A stretch of 64,000 nt of DNA from Granulicatella seriolae (GCF_024543085.1 NZ_JANHNZ010000002.1:1-64000); one strand, 5' to 3'; shown: positions 36,760-46,103, counted from the first letter of the stretch. Notes: generated by a model from the letters alone, not told the origin. Numbers and translations: made by a program.

Positions 36760-37278
36760 TCATACTTCATTATTGCTGAAATAGTAAACATTCCCTTTCC
36801 CCTCATAATTATCTAACTCAGGGTTATGGACCAAACCTAAAGATTCAGCAGTTTTTCTTGAAGGTATATTTTGATCTAAGGTTAGAGCCACAACCTGATA
36901 GTTGTTATCTAATTCAGCTAGTACATTCTCAATAATAGCAGAAGCTGCTTCTTTCACGAATCCTCTCCTTGATTTGGATGGATCAATTCTATAGTAAACA
37001 TTTAAGAATTCGACACCCTTTATCAAAACAAACTTTAAACCACAAGTACCAAATACTTTGTTGTCTTCTTTATCGATAAGTGAATAGTAGCCAAATCGAT
37101 GTTTTTCGTGATGTGTTAACCACTCATCAAATGTTTTTTGAAATTCATCCATGTCTTTGACCGGACCACTAGGATTATATACATTGGTTTGAGGGTTTGC
37201 GTGGATCTTATATAGAATCTCAAAGTCATCTTGTTTTGGAAGTCTAATAATCAGTCTTTCAGTTTCTAAATATTGCAT
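36760..37278 (-). CDS. GNAT acetyltransferase, RimJ/RimL type
   Basis: This 172-residue protein begins YLETERLIIRLPKQDDFEIL, the usual start of RimJ/RimL-like GNATs. It has GYYSLIDKEDNKVFGTCGLK, YRIDPSKSRRGFVKEA (acetyl-CoA loop) and VALTLDQNIPSRKTAESLGL. It would acetylate an amine such as a protein N-terminus or an antibiotic. The substrate is unknown. An AGGAGGCC site precedes the ATG. It is single on the minus strand, 59 bases after the methyltransferase-half gene. Confidence 0.88.
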   Translation of the reverse strand: MQYLETERLIIRLPKQDDFEILYKIHANPQTNVYNPSGPVKDMDEFQKTFDEWLTHHEKHRFGYYSLIDKEDNKVFGTCGLKFVLIKGVEFLNVYYRIDPSKSRRGFVKEAASAIIENVLAELDNNYQVVALTLDQNIPSRKTAESLGLVHNPELDNYEGKGNVYYFSNNEV

Positions 37279-37337
37279 TAAAAGGCCTCCTTGCTAATTG
37301 CTTGTTCTTCAAACCTAAGCTCTTATATTAGAAACCA

Positions 37338-38381
37338 CTAGTCCATAGCTTTCACTTTCTCCTCAATAAAATTAATATCATTTTGATCAAAACCGTATTT
37401 TGTATAAAGCTGTTGATCAATTTCAGGAATTGATTTACTCCAGTCAATATCAGAGTGTGGAGTGAAGTCTTGGAGAGGAACTTTTGACCATTTTTCTTTC
37501 GTATTATCTTGCGTAATTTTTAACACTGCCAACATTGTTCGAGCAAACTTTCCTTTTATATATTTTAAAGCATTGTTTGCTTCTTGTTCATTATCGAATT
37601 TACCAATTGAAATATATGTTTCAGTGAAACCAACGTTTGGAGCAATCACAAATGGTTCTCCTATTAATGTAGCTGCTGAACCATCTTTTGAGATACCTGC
37701 TCCATACGCTTTTGGTAATATAACACGCCAACTATCATAGGCAAAAGGTTCATTGACATAATCACTCCGAATATACCTATATGTTCTAGTATTATTAAAT
37801 CTCCCCTGAATTAGTGTATATGAGTACCCATCATTTGGTTTCTCCTCAAAGAAAATCAAATTATTAAATTTATCGAAAGCACCCGTTCCAATATCATTTT
37901 GATGTCCTTTTGATTGCATTTCTTTTATTTGTGGATAATCTTCATGTAGTTTGGCTGTCAAGCGATAAATGCCACGACCCGATATAACAGAAGATAGCAC
38001 CTCTCCTTGATCTAAATCAATTAATTGGGATATTTTATTTAATTCTTCAAAACTTGTAAAAGATTTGATTGCTCCAAATACTTCATTCTTATTTTTATAT
38101 AAAATTACAACTCCCCCAGCAATTCCTACATTAGGGAAAACCTTTGATGAATTATGCTCATAAAATACAATCTGAATGTGACTGTCATTTAACATTTTTT
38201 GGTTCCATGCTTTAGGAGTAGACCCTGCATTAAATAGGAATCTAGCAGGCGAAATTAATAAATATTTCTCTCCAATTTTATCAGCAAGGTCATAGAAATA
38301 GTTGTAAAGTGCATCATCCCTAGCACTTGTTCCGCTATTTTCTTGATACGGCGGATTCCCCACCACTACATCAAATTTCAT
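37338..38381 (-). CDS. Eco57I-type N6-adenine methyltransferase, catalytic half
   Basis: The 347-residue protein begins directly at the catalytic motif: residues 2-12 read KFDVVVGNPPY. It then continues with the rest of a target-recognition and methylase domain (RFLFNAGSTPKAWN, FPNVGIAGGVVILYK, GTGAFDKFNNL). The SAM-binding half is missing here and is found at the C-terminus of the upstream helicase. The ATG shares its A with the helicase TAA (TAATG) and has GGAGG upstream, so coupled translation is expected. It modifies or restricts DNA with the two upstream genes. Confidence 0.85.
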   Translation of the reverse strand: MKFDVVVGNPPYQENSGTSARDDALYNYFYDLADKIGEKYLLISPARFLFNAGSTPKAWNQKMLNDSHIQIVFYEHNSSKVFPNVGIAGGVVILYKNKNEVFGAIKSFTSFEELNKISQLIDLDQGEVLSSVISGRGIYRLTAKLHEDYPQIKEMQSKGHQNDIGTGAFDKFNNLIFFEEKPNDGYSYTLIQGRFNNTRTYRYIRSDYVNEPFAYDSWRVILPKAYGAGISKDGSAATLIGEPFVIAPNVGFTETYISIGKFDNEQEANNALKYIKGKFARTMLAVLKITQDNTKEKWSKVPLQDFTPHSDIDWSKSIPEIDQQLYTKYGFDQNDINFIEEKVKAMD

Positions 38382-41300
38382 TATTTTTTACCTCCAAACA
38401 ATTCATCGCATTTTGCTTCAAAGTCACCTTCACCTCGAGCATAAGGTGTTGTGTCAAGGTAGACAATGTGTGAGTCATCAATGCTCTTTGCTTTTTCGTC
38501 GAATCCAAAGATAAAGTTACGTGCAATGTTATAGATAATTTCACTTGGTGCAAAACCATATACCTGATTCTCTAAAATGTGTTTCAAACGCTCATCGCTA
38601 TTAGGAATTTTATCTTCCAACCCAACATACAGTCGTTTCACAATCTCTGTAATATAGAGACCAGACTTCATATACAAGTCAGCAAATGTCTTATCAGGAT
38701 TGGTAAAGTCTTCCGGACTTTCGTCTTGCAACTTATCAACCATCATCTTCACAACTTTTTTTGGTGTGAAAATCTGATTCGTTTGCTGTGGTGGAATGTA
38801 ATCAAAGATATCTTCTTCTTGATCCTCGTCAAAGTAATTCGCCAAATCTTCACGTTTTCTCAAGAATTCTTGGACTGATTCATCAAATACTACTGCGTCA
38901 AAGAAGTCGTAATCATCACGCAACATTCTAAACTGATGTAAAGTAATACCAGTAACTTCTTTGAACACTTCATCTTTAATGGTTCTATCAAAACTGTCAA
39001 GAGTTGTGGTCTGTTCACCATAAGCCATCAAGAATGATGGAATGGTTCTTGCAAACCCACGTAAGCGAGCACGTACATCTTCTTCAACCGTATTCTTTTT
39101 CTTATCTTCTGCTTTTACAAGTACTTCTTCTGCACCTTTTTGAGCCACTTCTTTGGTTTTGGTTTCCACAGTAGTGATGATTTCCTTTTTGAACTCCTGT
39201 TCAATATTGGCTTTTTTTGCCTCATAGGCGGCTTTTACTTCTTCCACTTTTGCATCATCATTCTTAGCTGCTGCAACTTCTCTTTCATAGTCTGCTTTAG
39301 CAACATTTCGTTTGATGTCAGTTTGTTTTTCCACGACTTCTATTTCTCGAGCTATGATGTTAGCTTTCATTTTAGCAACTTGTTCTCCAGCTTTAGCAGT
39401 TAAACCATTATTCTTAGCCAGGTCTTTGAAGGACTCTTGTGTATTTGCGATAAAGCTTTTCGCTATCTCTTTTGGTAGATCACTTGTTCCTTTTTCAACT
39501 GCCTTTTCTGCAGATGCCTGTATTCCAGAATAAACCTTAGGACCAAATTTCGCCTCGGTTGTAGCTATCACGATATCTTTATTTACTGTTGCGTTTCCTT
39601 CATTATCTACCTGAACACCTTTTGTATCAATTGGTTCCTCCGTCTTACGTGGGACAGATTTACCAACATCGACTGGATTCAGTTGTTCTAGAATCTCTCT
39701 TGCACCTGCTGAAGCAAAAATACCAGAGACGTTTTGGAAAAGTAGGTTGGACATGAAACCGCGGCGAACTACTTCTTGTGCTTTGATGACTTTAGGAATT
39801 GTCAGCACTTGATTGACATCAAGTTCAATCATCTTTCCGTCATTATCTTCGGCGATAACTGGGAAAAAGTTTAGTAATTTTCGAATATTAGTTTTCCGAT
39901 CATCACTAGTTCCACCGCCACCTGTCGTTTTACGTGACAAGTTATTAGCAAATTCATCGTAAATCGTAAGGGTACGTTCAGGAGCAAAGTCAAATACATA
40001 GGCATTTTCTTTTTGGTACCATGTGCCGTCTACCTCATAAGCCCATGGATTTTGGGCACGAAAAGCTGCTTGCATGTATAGGCTTGGCGACTTCATGTTA
40101 GAGAGCATCAATACGCCAGTCCATTCTGGCACCGTCACTCCGGTTGTTAATTGACCTACTGATAGCGTAATGGTCTTCTTATGTGTGGCGATTGCTTGAC
40201 GAACACGGTCTAAGGACTTTTGATTGATTATTTGGTCATCATCGCTAGCACGTCCATCTCCTGCAGCCAATATGATTTTATACTCTTTAAAAACAGGATG
40301 CTCTTTTAGGAGCTTTTGTAGAGCTCTGGCACTGGCTACTCGGTTTAATAGCCAAAAAGTATGCTTTAATTCAGCTTGCAACTCTGGAGTTGAAAATGGA
40401 TACTTCTCATTATGCGACAGTGTGTCTAGCCATTTCTTGATGTCTGCTTCATGAATAAACTTCTCTTTGTCATTGGTGGCAAAAAATTCATTTAGGTCAA
40501 AGGCATAATCCATATTGTTGCCGTCAATCTCGGCACCTTTATTAACTTCACCTGTAATCATCTGACTCACTTGATAGGAGAACATATTTAATCGAGGTAA
40601 TTTTTCGTATGGATTGTTTTCTTCTAAACTTTCAACCCATAATGATTTTGCTTTCTGCTCGTCCGTATAAGTCCAGTTAAAAATTTGGTCATCCTGGAAT
40701 TCACCTGAGGCGACTGCTTTGAAAGGTGTACCCGATAAATGTAATGTAAAGTTACGTTTTATATTTTGGAAAGCAATATCTGTCTTGAATGTGTCTACTC
40801 CTTCATGACTTTCGTCAATGACAAGTAGGTCCCATTCAAGTTTTTGTACCCATTTTAATTTGTTGTAAGGTCCACCAAAATCAATGGCTCCCTTTAAATC
40901 TTGTAGCGATATAAAGGCAATCATACCTTCCTTGGGATTCTTTTCATCTTCTAGCAATTGAGCGGTAAAGTCATCACGGCTCATTACTGGACGATCTTTT
41001 AAAGAATCACTAGTCGAAACAAAGGCAAAGTCTGTCTGCCATGCAATGAATTTTTCAAAGTCATCAAACCAAGAGTTGGCAATAGCAGGTCGGTTCGTAA
41101 CAACTAAGACCATCTTAGCTTTCATTTTTCGAGCTAGATCATAGGTCGTCAAGGTCTTACCAAATCGTGGTTTAGCATTCCATAAAAACTTGCCACCTTT
41201 ATGCTCTTTAAGATAGGCCAAGGTTTGAGAAACCGCATTGGTTTGTTCATAACGCAAAACATAGTCCAACTCTTCTTTTACTTGGCTCATCTCTTGGTTA

Positions 41301-41683
41301 CGAAAATCATCGAAATCAAGTTGTGCTTCTTCTGGGTTACCATTATAGAAAAACCATTCTGAGCGCTTTTTACTGCCTGGGAAATACTGCTGTTCACGAC
41401 GCTTAAATTTTCTCAAAAAGGCATGCAACTTCTTATCATCAAACCATTCATCAGAGTGATTATATTTAGCAGAATTAGACCAAAGCAAATCATATCTTAA
41501 TTGACCAGCAGGTGTTTGGGTTTGTTCTTTGATTCGTTTATGGACATCATAACGGTCAGTATACCCAATCTTGATATTCCCTACATCAAAATAGCCCGGT
41601 GTTCCTTGGTTTTCAGGCAATATATACGCATAAACCTGTGGATAAATTGTTTTTGTTGTTTTAATGACTGTGTTATTGCTCAT
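38381..41683 (-). CDS. GIY-YIG/helicase protein of an R-M-like system, with SAM-binding half of a methyltransferase
   Basis: The 1100-residue protein has an N-terminal T5orf172/GIY-YIG-like nuclease (YAYILPENQG, GNIKIGYTDR, residues 18-50). An SF2 helicase follows with Walker A PRFGKT near 173, DESHEG near 290 and SVGQLTTGVTVPEWTG. A long coiled coil covers about 740-870. The end has FTPKKVVKMMVDKL and DLYMKSGLYITEIV, the motif X/I part of an adenine methylase. The catalytic motif NPPY lies in the next gene. It probably moves on DNA and cuts unmodified targets. Confidence 0.82.
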   Translation of the reverse strand: MSNNTVIKTTKTIYPQVYAYILPENQGTPGYFDVGNIKIGYTDRYDVHKRIKEQTQTPAGQLRYDLLWSNSAKYNHSDEWFDDKKLHAFLRKFKRREQQYFPGSKKRSEWFFYNGNPEEAQLDFDDFRNQEMSQVKEELDYVLRYEQTNAVSQTLAYLKEHKGGKFLWNAKPRFGKTLTTYDLARKMKAKMVLVVTNRPAIANSWFDDFEKFIAWQTDFAFVSTSDSLKDRPVMSRDDFTAQLLEDEKNPKEGMIAFISLQDLKGAIDFGGPYNKLKWVQKLEWDLLVIDESHEGVDTFKTDIAFQNIKRNFTLHLSGTPFKAVASGEFQDDQIFNWTYTDEQKAKSLWVESLEENNPYEKLPRLNMFSYQVSQMITGEVNKGAEIDGNNMDYAFDLNEFFATNDKEKFIHEADIKKWLDTLSHNEKYPFSTPELQAELKHTFWLLNRVASARALQKLLKEHPVFKEYKIILAAGDGRASDDDQIINQKSLDRVRQAIATHKKTITLSVGQLTTGVTVPEWTGVLMLSNMKSPSLYMQAAFRAQNPWAYEVDGTWYQKENAYVFDFAPERTLTIYDEFANNLSRKTTGGGGTSDDRKTNIRKLLNFFPVIAEDNDGKMIELDVNQVLTIPKVIKAQEVVRRGFMSNLLFQNVSGIFASAGAREILEQLNPVDVGKSVPRKTEEPIDTKGVQVDNEGNATVNKDIVIATTEAKFGPKVYSGIQASAEKAVEKGTSDLPKEIAKSFIANTQESFKDLAKNNGLTAKAGEQVAKMKANIIAREIEVVEKQTDIKRNVAKADYEREVAAAKNDDAKVEEVKAAYEAKKANIEQEFKKEIITTVETKTKEVAQKGAEEVLVKAEDKKKNTVEEDVRARLRGFARTIPSFLMAYGEQTTTLDSFDRTIKDEVFKEVTGITLHQFRMLRDDYDFFDAVVFDESVQEFLRKREDLANYFDEDQEEDIFDYIPPQQTNQIFTPKKVVKMMVDKLQDESPEDFTNPDKTFADLYMKSGLYITEIVKRLYVGLEDKIPNSDERLKHILENQVYGFAPSEIIYNIARNFIFGFDEKAKSIDDSHIVYLDTTPYARGEGDFEAKCDELFGGKK

Positions 41684-41685
41684 CC

Positions 41686-42630
41686 CTATTTAACTCCCTT
41701 ATCAAAAAATTCTTGTTTTTTAGTCTCCCAATTCATTACTTTGACTCGTTTTCCTGGTTTTATCTTCCATTGTTCCTCAGGTTCTTCCCCATCAAATAAT
41801 GACATTTGATATTCTACAATTCTCTCTTTTTTCTCAGATAGTGGGATAATGTATTTCAAGCCATCCATCTGAAACAAGTTATAACTAATGATTTCTGCTA
41901 TGTCTTCAAACAAACCCAGCGATGGTTCTTCTAACCATTTTTGAACATAATAATCTCGGTAGGTGTAAAGTAGGTTTTCTCTGGCAAGTAATAAAGAGTC
42001 CCCGCTCCACTCAAACCCATAGCTTGATTTGTAGGCTTCCATAACTAATCGTTGCCATTCTGCCTTATCATCAATCTCCTCATTAATTCGCTTAAGTTTG
42101 CGATCAACAAAACCCACTCGTTCAGCAAGTGGAACAAGAATTCCCGTTTCCATGTCATAGCGAGTTGCCATATAAGGAGCCTCACCACAAGTAATTTCTA
42201 ACCATGTATGTTTGACATAGGTTTCTATATCGTCGTTCAAAAAATCTTCATCAACCTTATCGTTTTGTTTTTTTACTATCCAAGTAGGCGTAAAGACCTC
42301 TGCTTTAGCTTTGGTTCGCTCTTTTTGCATTTCTTTTGACTTTAAAGCTCGTGGTTTAATAATGTTTCCCATTCTTCCAGTTACAAGCTCCGGTTTCATT
42401 TGAGCGGTAGCAGCATATTCTTTTATACCATACCTAATATAGTTCTCATTCGCCCAAATGATGTTTTTTCTTGTTTTTTGAGTTGATGCCGTTCTATCAA
42501 TTAAGAGAATATCTAAAATACCTGGCATTTGTTCACGAATTGTATTTTCTAAAATGTCAGTAGAGCTGACTTCTTCAATTAGTTTATCTTTATCCTCTTC
42601 AGTTACATTGCGTATTGACTCTGCTACCAA
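41686..42630 (-). CDS. R-M system subunit M / specificity-like protein
   Basis: This 314-residue protein of a family annotated as restriction endonuclease subunit M has KAEVFTPTWIVKKQND (motif X-like) and WLEITCGEAPYMATRYD, then WSGDSLLLARENLLYTYRDYY. No full SAM-binding pocket is evident, so it may be a specificity or accessory partner. A TTG start is used, with AAAGGAGG eight bases before. Its stop is two bases from the helicase start, so the three genes form one operon. A structured RNA lies about 270 bases upstream. Confidence 0.75.
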   Translation of the reverse strand: MVAESIRNVTEEDKDKLIEEVSSTDILENTIREQMPGILDILLIDRTASTQKTRKNIIWANENYIRYGIKEYAATAQMKPELVTGRMGNIIKPRALKSKEMQKERTKAKAEVFTPTWIVKKQNDKVDEDFLNDDIETYVKHTWLEITCGEAPYMATRYDMETGILVPLAERVGFVDRKLKRINEEIDDKAEWQRLVMEAYKSSYGFEWSGDSLLLARENLLYTYRDYYVQKWLEEPSLGLFEDIAEIISYNLFQMDGLKYIIPLSEKKERIVEYQMSLFDGEEPEEQWKIKPGKRVKVMNWETKKQEFFDKGVK

Positions 42631-42902
42631 GTAGCCGCCTCCTTTCGTAGTGGATAGTATTGTTTCATTAAGTTTCTGATGTTACTAATATTCGTATTTA
42701 AAGCTAGTTAGGGTTTTATAGGGTGAAAGATTCTCCCTAGATTAGCTATAATTTGCTATCGTTTACAAATCCAATTAGCTATATTATATCATGAAGTGTC
42801 GGGATTTCCTTAAACTTATCGGAGTATTATTGGAATATTTGGAGATTAGATTGGAGTGTGGAGATAAAAACACATTTATTCAAAACATTATAAAATTTGA
42901 GC

Positions 42903-43022
42903 AAAAGAAAAGCACCTAGATTTCTCTAAGTGCTTAGGAATAGGTGGGACGACCACTCCCCACCTCTCAGATACCCTTTTCAGGGTGCGTGTGCGGCCGA
43001 TATTTTTCTACTTCTATTCCTC
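42903..43022 (-). ncRNA. Structured small RNA with own promoter and terminator
   Basis: A TATAAT at 43034-43029 on the minus strand predicts a start near 43022. The RNA would have a closing stem GGAAT(AG) (43020-43014 with 42943-42937), a hairpin ACCCT-GAAA-AGGGT (42986-42973) and a hairpin AGGTGGG/CCCACCT (42965-42942). A terminator AAGCACTTAGA-GAAA-TCTAGGTGCTT with T-rich tail ends it at about 42903. It has no open frame above nine codons. It may be a free RNA or a leader of the R-M-like operon. No known family was recognised. Confidence 0.6.
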
Positions 43023-43253
43023 AGAATTATTATACAACATCTCATCAAAAAAATCAGTAATCAAGAATATTCCTATCAATTTTAATGTTACTTTGCTAAC
43101 CCTCTTTTTCATAATTAATAGTAACTAGCGTTTTCGCATCAAGGTGAAGCATTGAATATCATAGATGAGCTAAAACTTCCATGTTGCTCTCCACGTTTCA
43201 TCTTCTGGTAGTAATAGTTTAGCAGTTTGTAGACTATTACCCAGTAATCATTT

Positions 43254-43466
43254 TTAGCCATTGTATCGTACCTTTTTTAGGATGTCTTCAGGGGCTAGAC
43301 CACGTTTTTTGAGTTCCAACTCAATGGCTTCTGCATCTTCTGGAGAAACTCCAATAAACCGTAGACGTGCAATATCTTCAAGAGTCATTTCAGATGGAAC
43401 AATAGGTTCTGATTTCAAATTCAAATCAGCTATACTATCCAACACTTTTTGTACGTTCTCATTCAT
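43254..43466 (-). CDS. Small hypothetical protein (possible VbhA-like antitoxin)
   Basis: This 70-residue soluble, acidic, helical protein has SEMTLEDIARLRFIGVSPED followed by AEAIELELKKRG. The length and helical pattern recall small VbhA-like antitoxins, but the inhibitory motif is not clear and no Fic toxin gene is nearby. I therefore leave the role open. The ATG at 43466 has GGAAG upstream and is better than the TTG at 43481. It lies upstream of the small RNA, on the same strand as the R-M-like operon. Confidence 0.5.
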   Translation of the reverse strand: MNENVQKVLDSIADLNLKSEPIVPSEMTLEDIARLRFIGVSPEDAEAIELELKKRGLAPEDILKKVRYNG

Positions 43467-43629
43467 CCTTATCACTTCCAATCAAATTGATCTCAATAAC
43501 TAATCAAATACTGGTTCGTCTTATTAATTATACATTATTTTGTATCCCCTTTAATAATACTATTGCTACTGGTAAAGCGGACTCCATTTTTATTTAGCAA
43601 GTAAAGATACAGTCTTATAAAATACACTT

Positions 43630-44043
43630 TTAACTATGAACAGCTTTTATCTCAGGTATCACTCCACTACGTACATAGTCTCTATGCATACTCAATAGAA
43701 GTTTAATAATGATGACATCCATCTCGTCCGAACTGTTTTGGAAAAGTCTTTTTGAATTTTCAACAATAATTCTCCCATTCATTAGCATTTCTATCATATC
43801 AACCTCTGGATAACTTCTTTTCTCAATCCATACTTTTTTGCCATTTGGTTTTCTTTTGCGTTTCCTACTAATGGTCGGTTCAGGAAAATACTCCTTTCCT
43901 ACCATTATAATCCCATCCATATCAACAGATGCTTCTTTATATGAATTGAAATCAACATTTAAATCATAGCCAGAATACGCAAATAGATAAAAATCGCCAT
44001 CTGAATCTATCAGCTGACAATATCCTCCGTAACCCTTACTCAT
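43630..44043 (-). CDS. Hypothetical protein
   Basis: This 137-residue protein opens SKGYGGYCQLIDSDGDFYLF and has a very basic middle, SRKRKRKPNGKKVWIEKRSY, with no membrane segment. I do not recognise the family. The ATG at 44043 has GGGAGG before it, so the longer frame beginning 24 bases earlier is less likely. It lies in a stretch of small minus-strand genes between the R-M-like operon and the HEPN operon. The basic segment could bind nucleic acid. Confidence 0.5.
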   Translation of the reverse strand: MSKGYGGYCQLIDSDGDFYLFAYSGYDLNVDFNSYKEASVDMDGIIMVGKEYFPEPTISRKRKRKPNGKKVWIEKRSYPEVDMIEMLMNGRIIVENSKRLFQNSSDEMDVIIIKLLLSMHRDYVRSGVIPEIKAVHS

Positions 44044-44206
44044 TGTCCTCCTCCCAAATCTTGTCATATACTCAAAGAAATATTTTACGCAGCCACGACT
44101 ACTACTCTATCTCCATTTGAAAAACCACTTATAATTGGATTTATAGGGACGTAGTATTCGATTGATATCAAGAAAATAGGGTTCAATCCGATAAGCTTAA
44201 GTTTTT

Positions 44207-44430
44207 TCAAGTACTTTTCTTTTTAGGTCGTCTCATTTCATAATATTTTTCATAAAGATTTCTTGATTTAAGTTCATCGACAAACCTAAGTGCCTCTTCT
44301 ATTGAAACTAAGTCAAGATTAAAACTCGTTTTCAATAATTCCTCATCAGTTGCCTTGGTAAAATTAACAAATGTATCCTTTATCCCCCATGATTCAAATT
44401 CAGCCAGCGCTTCTTTTTAGTTCTTTCAAT
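44207..44430 (-). pseudogene. Remnant of a small gene, frameshifted in an A-run
   Basis: The frame ending at 44207 reads ALAEFESWGIKDTFVNFTK, then ATDEELLKTSFNLDLVSIEE and ALRFVDELKSRNLYEKYY up to a basic end, KKKST. The only good start, LKELK at about 44430, is in another frame. Adding one A in the run near 44418 would join them. It directly follows the 78-residue gene at 44444. Whether it is a broken gene or a sequencing slip cannot be told. Confidence 0.4.
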
Positions 44431-44443
44431 TTCTGATTAGCTC

Positions 44444-44680
44444 CTAGTAATATTGAACTTCTGTTTTATCGAGGATGTCGAGTAACAGCACACCTTCCAC
44501 ATCTAAATTAACCAATTCATCAAAAGATGAAACAATATAATCTTTACTACCAATACAAACTAAAATATCTGTAATGGAATTAGGAAAGATACCGCAATTT
44601 TGACCTTTATGAATAAAAGAAGCATCCCAAAGGTTATCGTAGAGCTCTTTTAAGTCAGCCATAGTAGTATTATAAGACAT
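44444..44680 (-). CDS. Small hypothetical protein
   Basis: This 78-residue protein contains FIHKGQNCGIFPNSITDILV and DYIVSSFDELVNLDVEGVLL, with no signal or membrane segment and no recognised family. The ribosome site is poor (GAAAGGG lies right against the ATG). A second in-frame ATG six codons later also lacks one. Its stop lies just before the frameshifted remnant 44207-44430, so the two may form a toxin-antitoxin-like or immunity pair, but that is only a guess from size and spacing. Confidence 0.45.
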   Translation of the reverse strand: MSYNTTMADLKELYDNLWDASFIHKGQNCGIFPNSITDILVCIGSKDYIVSSFDELVNLDVEGVLLLDILDKTEVQYY

Positions 44681-44877
44681 CCCTTTCGACTCTCTTTCAT
44701 TGTCTACCTCATCTCTAATATAGAATTTACCAATAGTTTAATACCGTTTAGAAAGAAAAAATTAGAGTAGGTTACAAAATCAATAAATGAATACTTCAAG
44801 GAAGTATGTAATTGTCTAGCTGCTAATTAGTTGGTATACTTATAGATATTCAAGTAATTTTAGGAGAAATAAAATTT

Positions 44878-45990
44878 ATGAATGCAAATATAGATAACTA
44901 TATTGAAATTTTAAGAATGAGTTCTAAGGACCTTATAAAACAAGATGGTCTACTATTAATTGACTTGTCGTTAAATGTTAAGGATAGTGCAATAGCCCTA
45001 TCTTTAATTCCATTCTATGCACTTTACTGTAGATCCGCCAAAGAATTTCTAGATATTGATTCAAAAAACAAAGAGATTGAGAAAGAAATAACTGACATAC
45101 GAAATGGATTAAAAATCTTCACTGGCAAGTTTTCAAAAGGAAGAAAAATGTCCTACCATTCAGATGATCAGCAAAATGAACTGTTTAAAAATGAGTTGCG
45201 ATTTTCTTTTACTAAAAAACTTAACATTCATTTCAATCTTGGAGTCTATTTTGATAAACAAGGAAAAGTGATTTTTAATACACAACTTGCACACTTCTAT
45301 CTAAATATTTCAAAAAATAAAGGAAAATCAATTAAAGAACATTCTACTATAGTTGGACAAATATTTGGAGAAGAAATTGGTGGAATACTTGTAAACCATT
45401 GTGATACTAAGAATTTAAAAGATAAAATGTTCAATTATAATCCTGTTCCCAAATATGGTTATATTGACTTTAATACTAATAGAAAGCAAGATTTTTTTAA
45501 CAACCAACTTGATAAGGAGACCAATCTTATATACTTACATATGGTTTCTGCAATAGGATTTGTAAACAATTTATTAGTTCCAATTTTACAAGATAGAAAT
45601 ACATGGTTACTACGAATAATGTATATTACAGCCCATAATACTTTACTTGGAATAAAAAAATCAAGACAAAACCTCAAACAGAACAGCTCCAAAGATTTAA
45701 CTCTCCCTGATATTGAAGAGTATCTTAAGGAAGACATGAACGTTTTTTCAACTTCTTTTAGAAATTGTATGATGCACTACGATTTGGTAGATAAGGAAGA
45801 TTATCCTGTAATTTTACAAAGCTTGTACAATCCTGAAAAACCGCTCTATGGGCTTATTGAAAGTTGCTTTGATGGTATGAACTTTAATCAGTACTTCGAT
45901 AAGCTTTACAAAACTTCGCAAAAGTTAGAGAATTACTTGCTATCTTATTTTACTATAAACTACAGTAAGATATGTTGGAACTGGGATTAA
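44878..45990 (+). CDS. Uncharacterised protein with HEPN-type RNase motif
   Basis: The 370-residue soluble protein matches no family I know. Residues 295-300 read RNCMMH, in the context TSFRNCMMHYDL, which fits the R-N-x3-H catalytic motif of HEPN ribonucleases common in abortive infection and toxin systems. The N-terminus is hydrophobic (LLLIDLSLNV, SAIALSLIPFYALYC) but not a clear TM. The ATG has AGGAGA upstream. It starts a plus-strand run with a 29-codon frame and a four-TM protein and ends at a strong hairpin, so it may be a novel defence operon. Confidence 0.65.
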   Translation: MNANIDNYIEILRMSSKDLIKQDGLLLIDLSLNVKDSAIALSLIPFYALYCRSAKEFLDIDSKNKEIEKEITDIRNGLKIFTGKFSKGRKMSYHSDDQQNELFKNELRFSFTKKLNIHFNLGVYFDKQGKVIFNTQLAHFYLNISKNKGKSIKEHSTIVGQIFGEEIGGILVNHCDTKNLKDKMFNYNPVPKYGYIDFNTNRKQDFFNNQLDKETNLIYLHMVSAIGFVNNLLVPILQDRNTWLLRIMYITAHNTLLGIKKSRQNLKQNSSKDLTLPDIEEYLKEDMNVFSTSFRNCMMHYDLVDKEDYPVILQSLYNPEKPLYGLIESCFDGMNFNQYFDKLYKTSQKLENYLLSYFTINYSKICWNWD

Positions 45991-45994
45991 GGTT

Positions 45995-46084
45995 ATGTTT
46001 TATCCAAAACCTAGTGAAAAAGTTCTCTCAAAGACAATAGAATTATTCGAAAATGATAAAGAAGAAAGTTATTTAAACGATTAG
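45995..46084 (+). CDS. Possible 29-residue small protein
   Basis: Between the HEPN-motif gene and the four-TM gene lies an ATG at 45995 and a frame of 29 codons, beginning FYPKPSEKVLSKTIELFEN and ending LND. It follows the upstream stop by four bases and has only a TAAGG site. It may be a real small gene, a remnant or a leader. Its charged helical sequence has no known match. Confidence 0.3.
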   Translation: MFYPKPSEKVLSKTIELFENDKEESYLND

Positions 46085-46103
46085 GAAAGATCGAGGTAAA
46101 TTT

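Noticed and set aside
38371-38559. 62-residue frame overlapping the helicase end
   Set aside because: It is an alternative frame within the helicase gene end, without its own ribosome site or any family match.
42903-43022. Type I toxin-antitoxin (Fst/par-like) locus
   Set aside because: No toxin frame of 25-35 codons with a TM helix is found in the predicted RNA, and no convergent antisense promoter is clear.
43121-43210. Short plus-strand frame reading LAFSHQGEALNIIDELKLP
   Set aside because: It looks protein-like but has no start, no ribosome site and no recognisable family; it may be a remnant, too weak to list as a gene.
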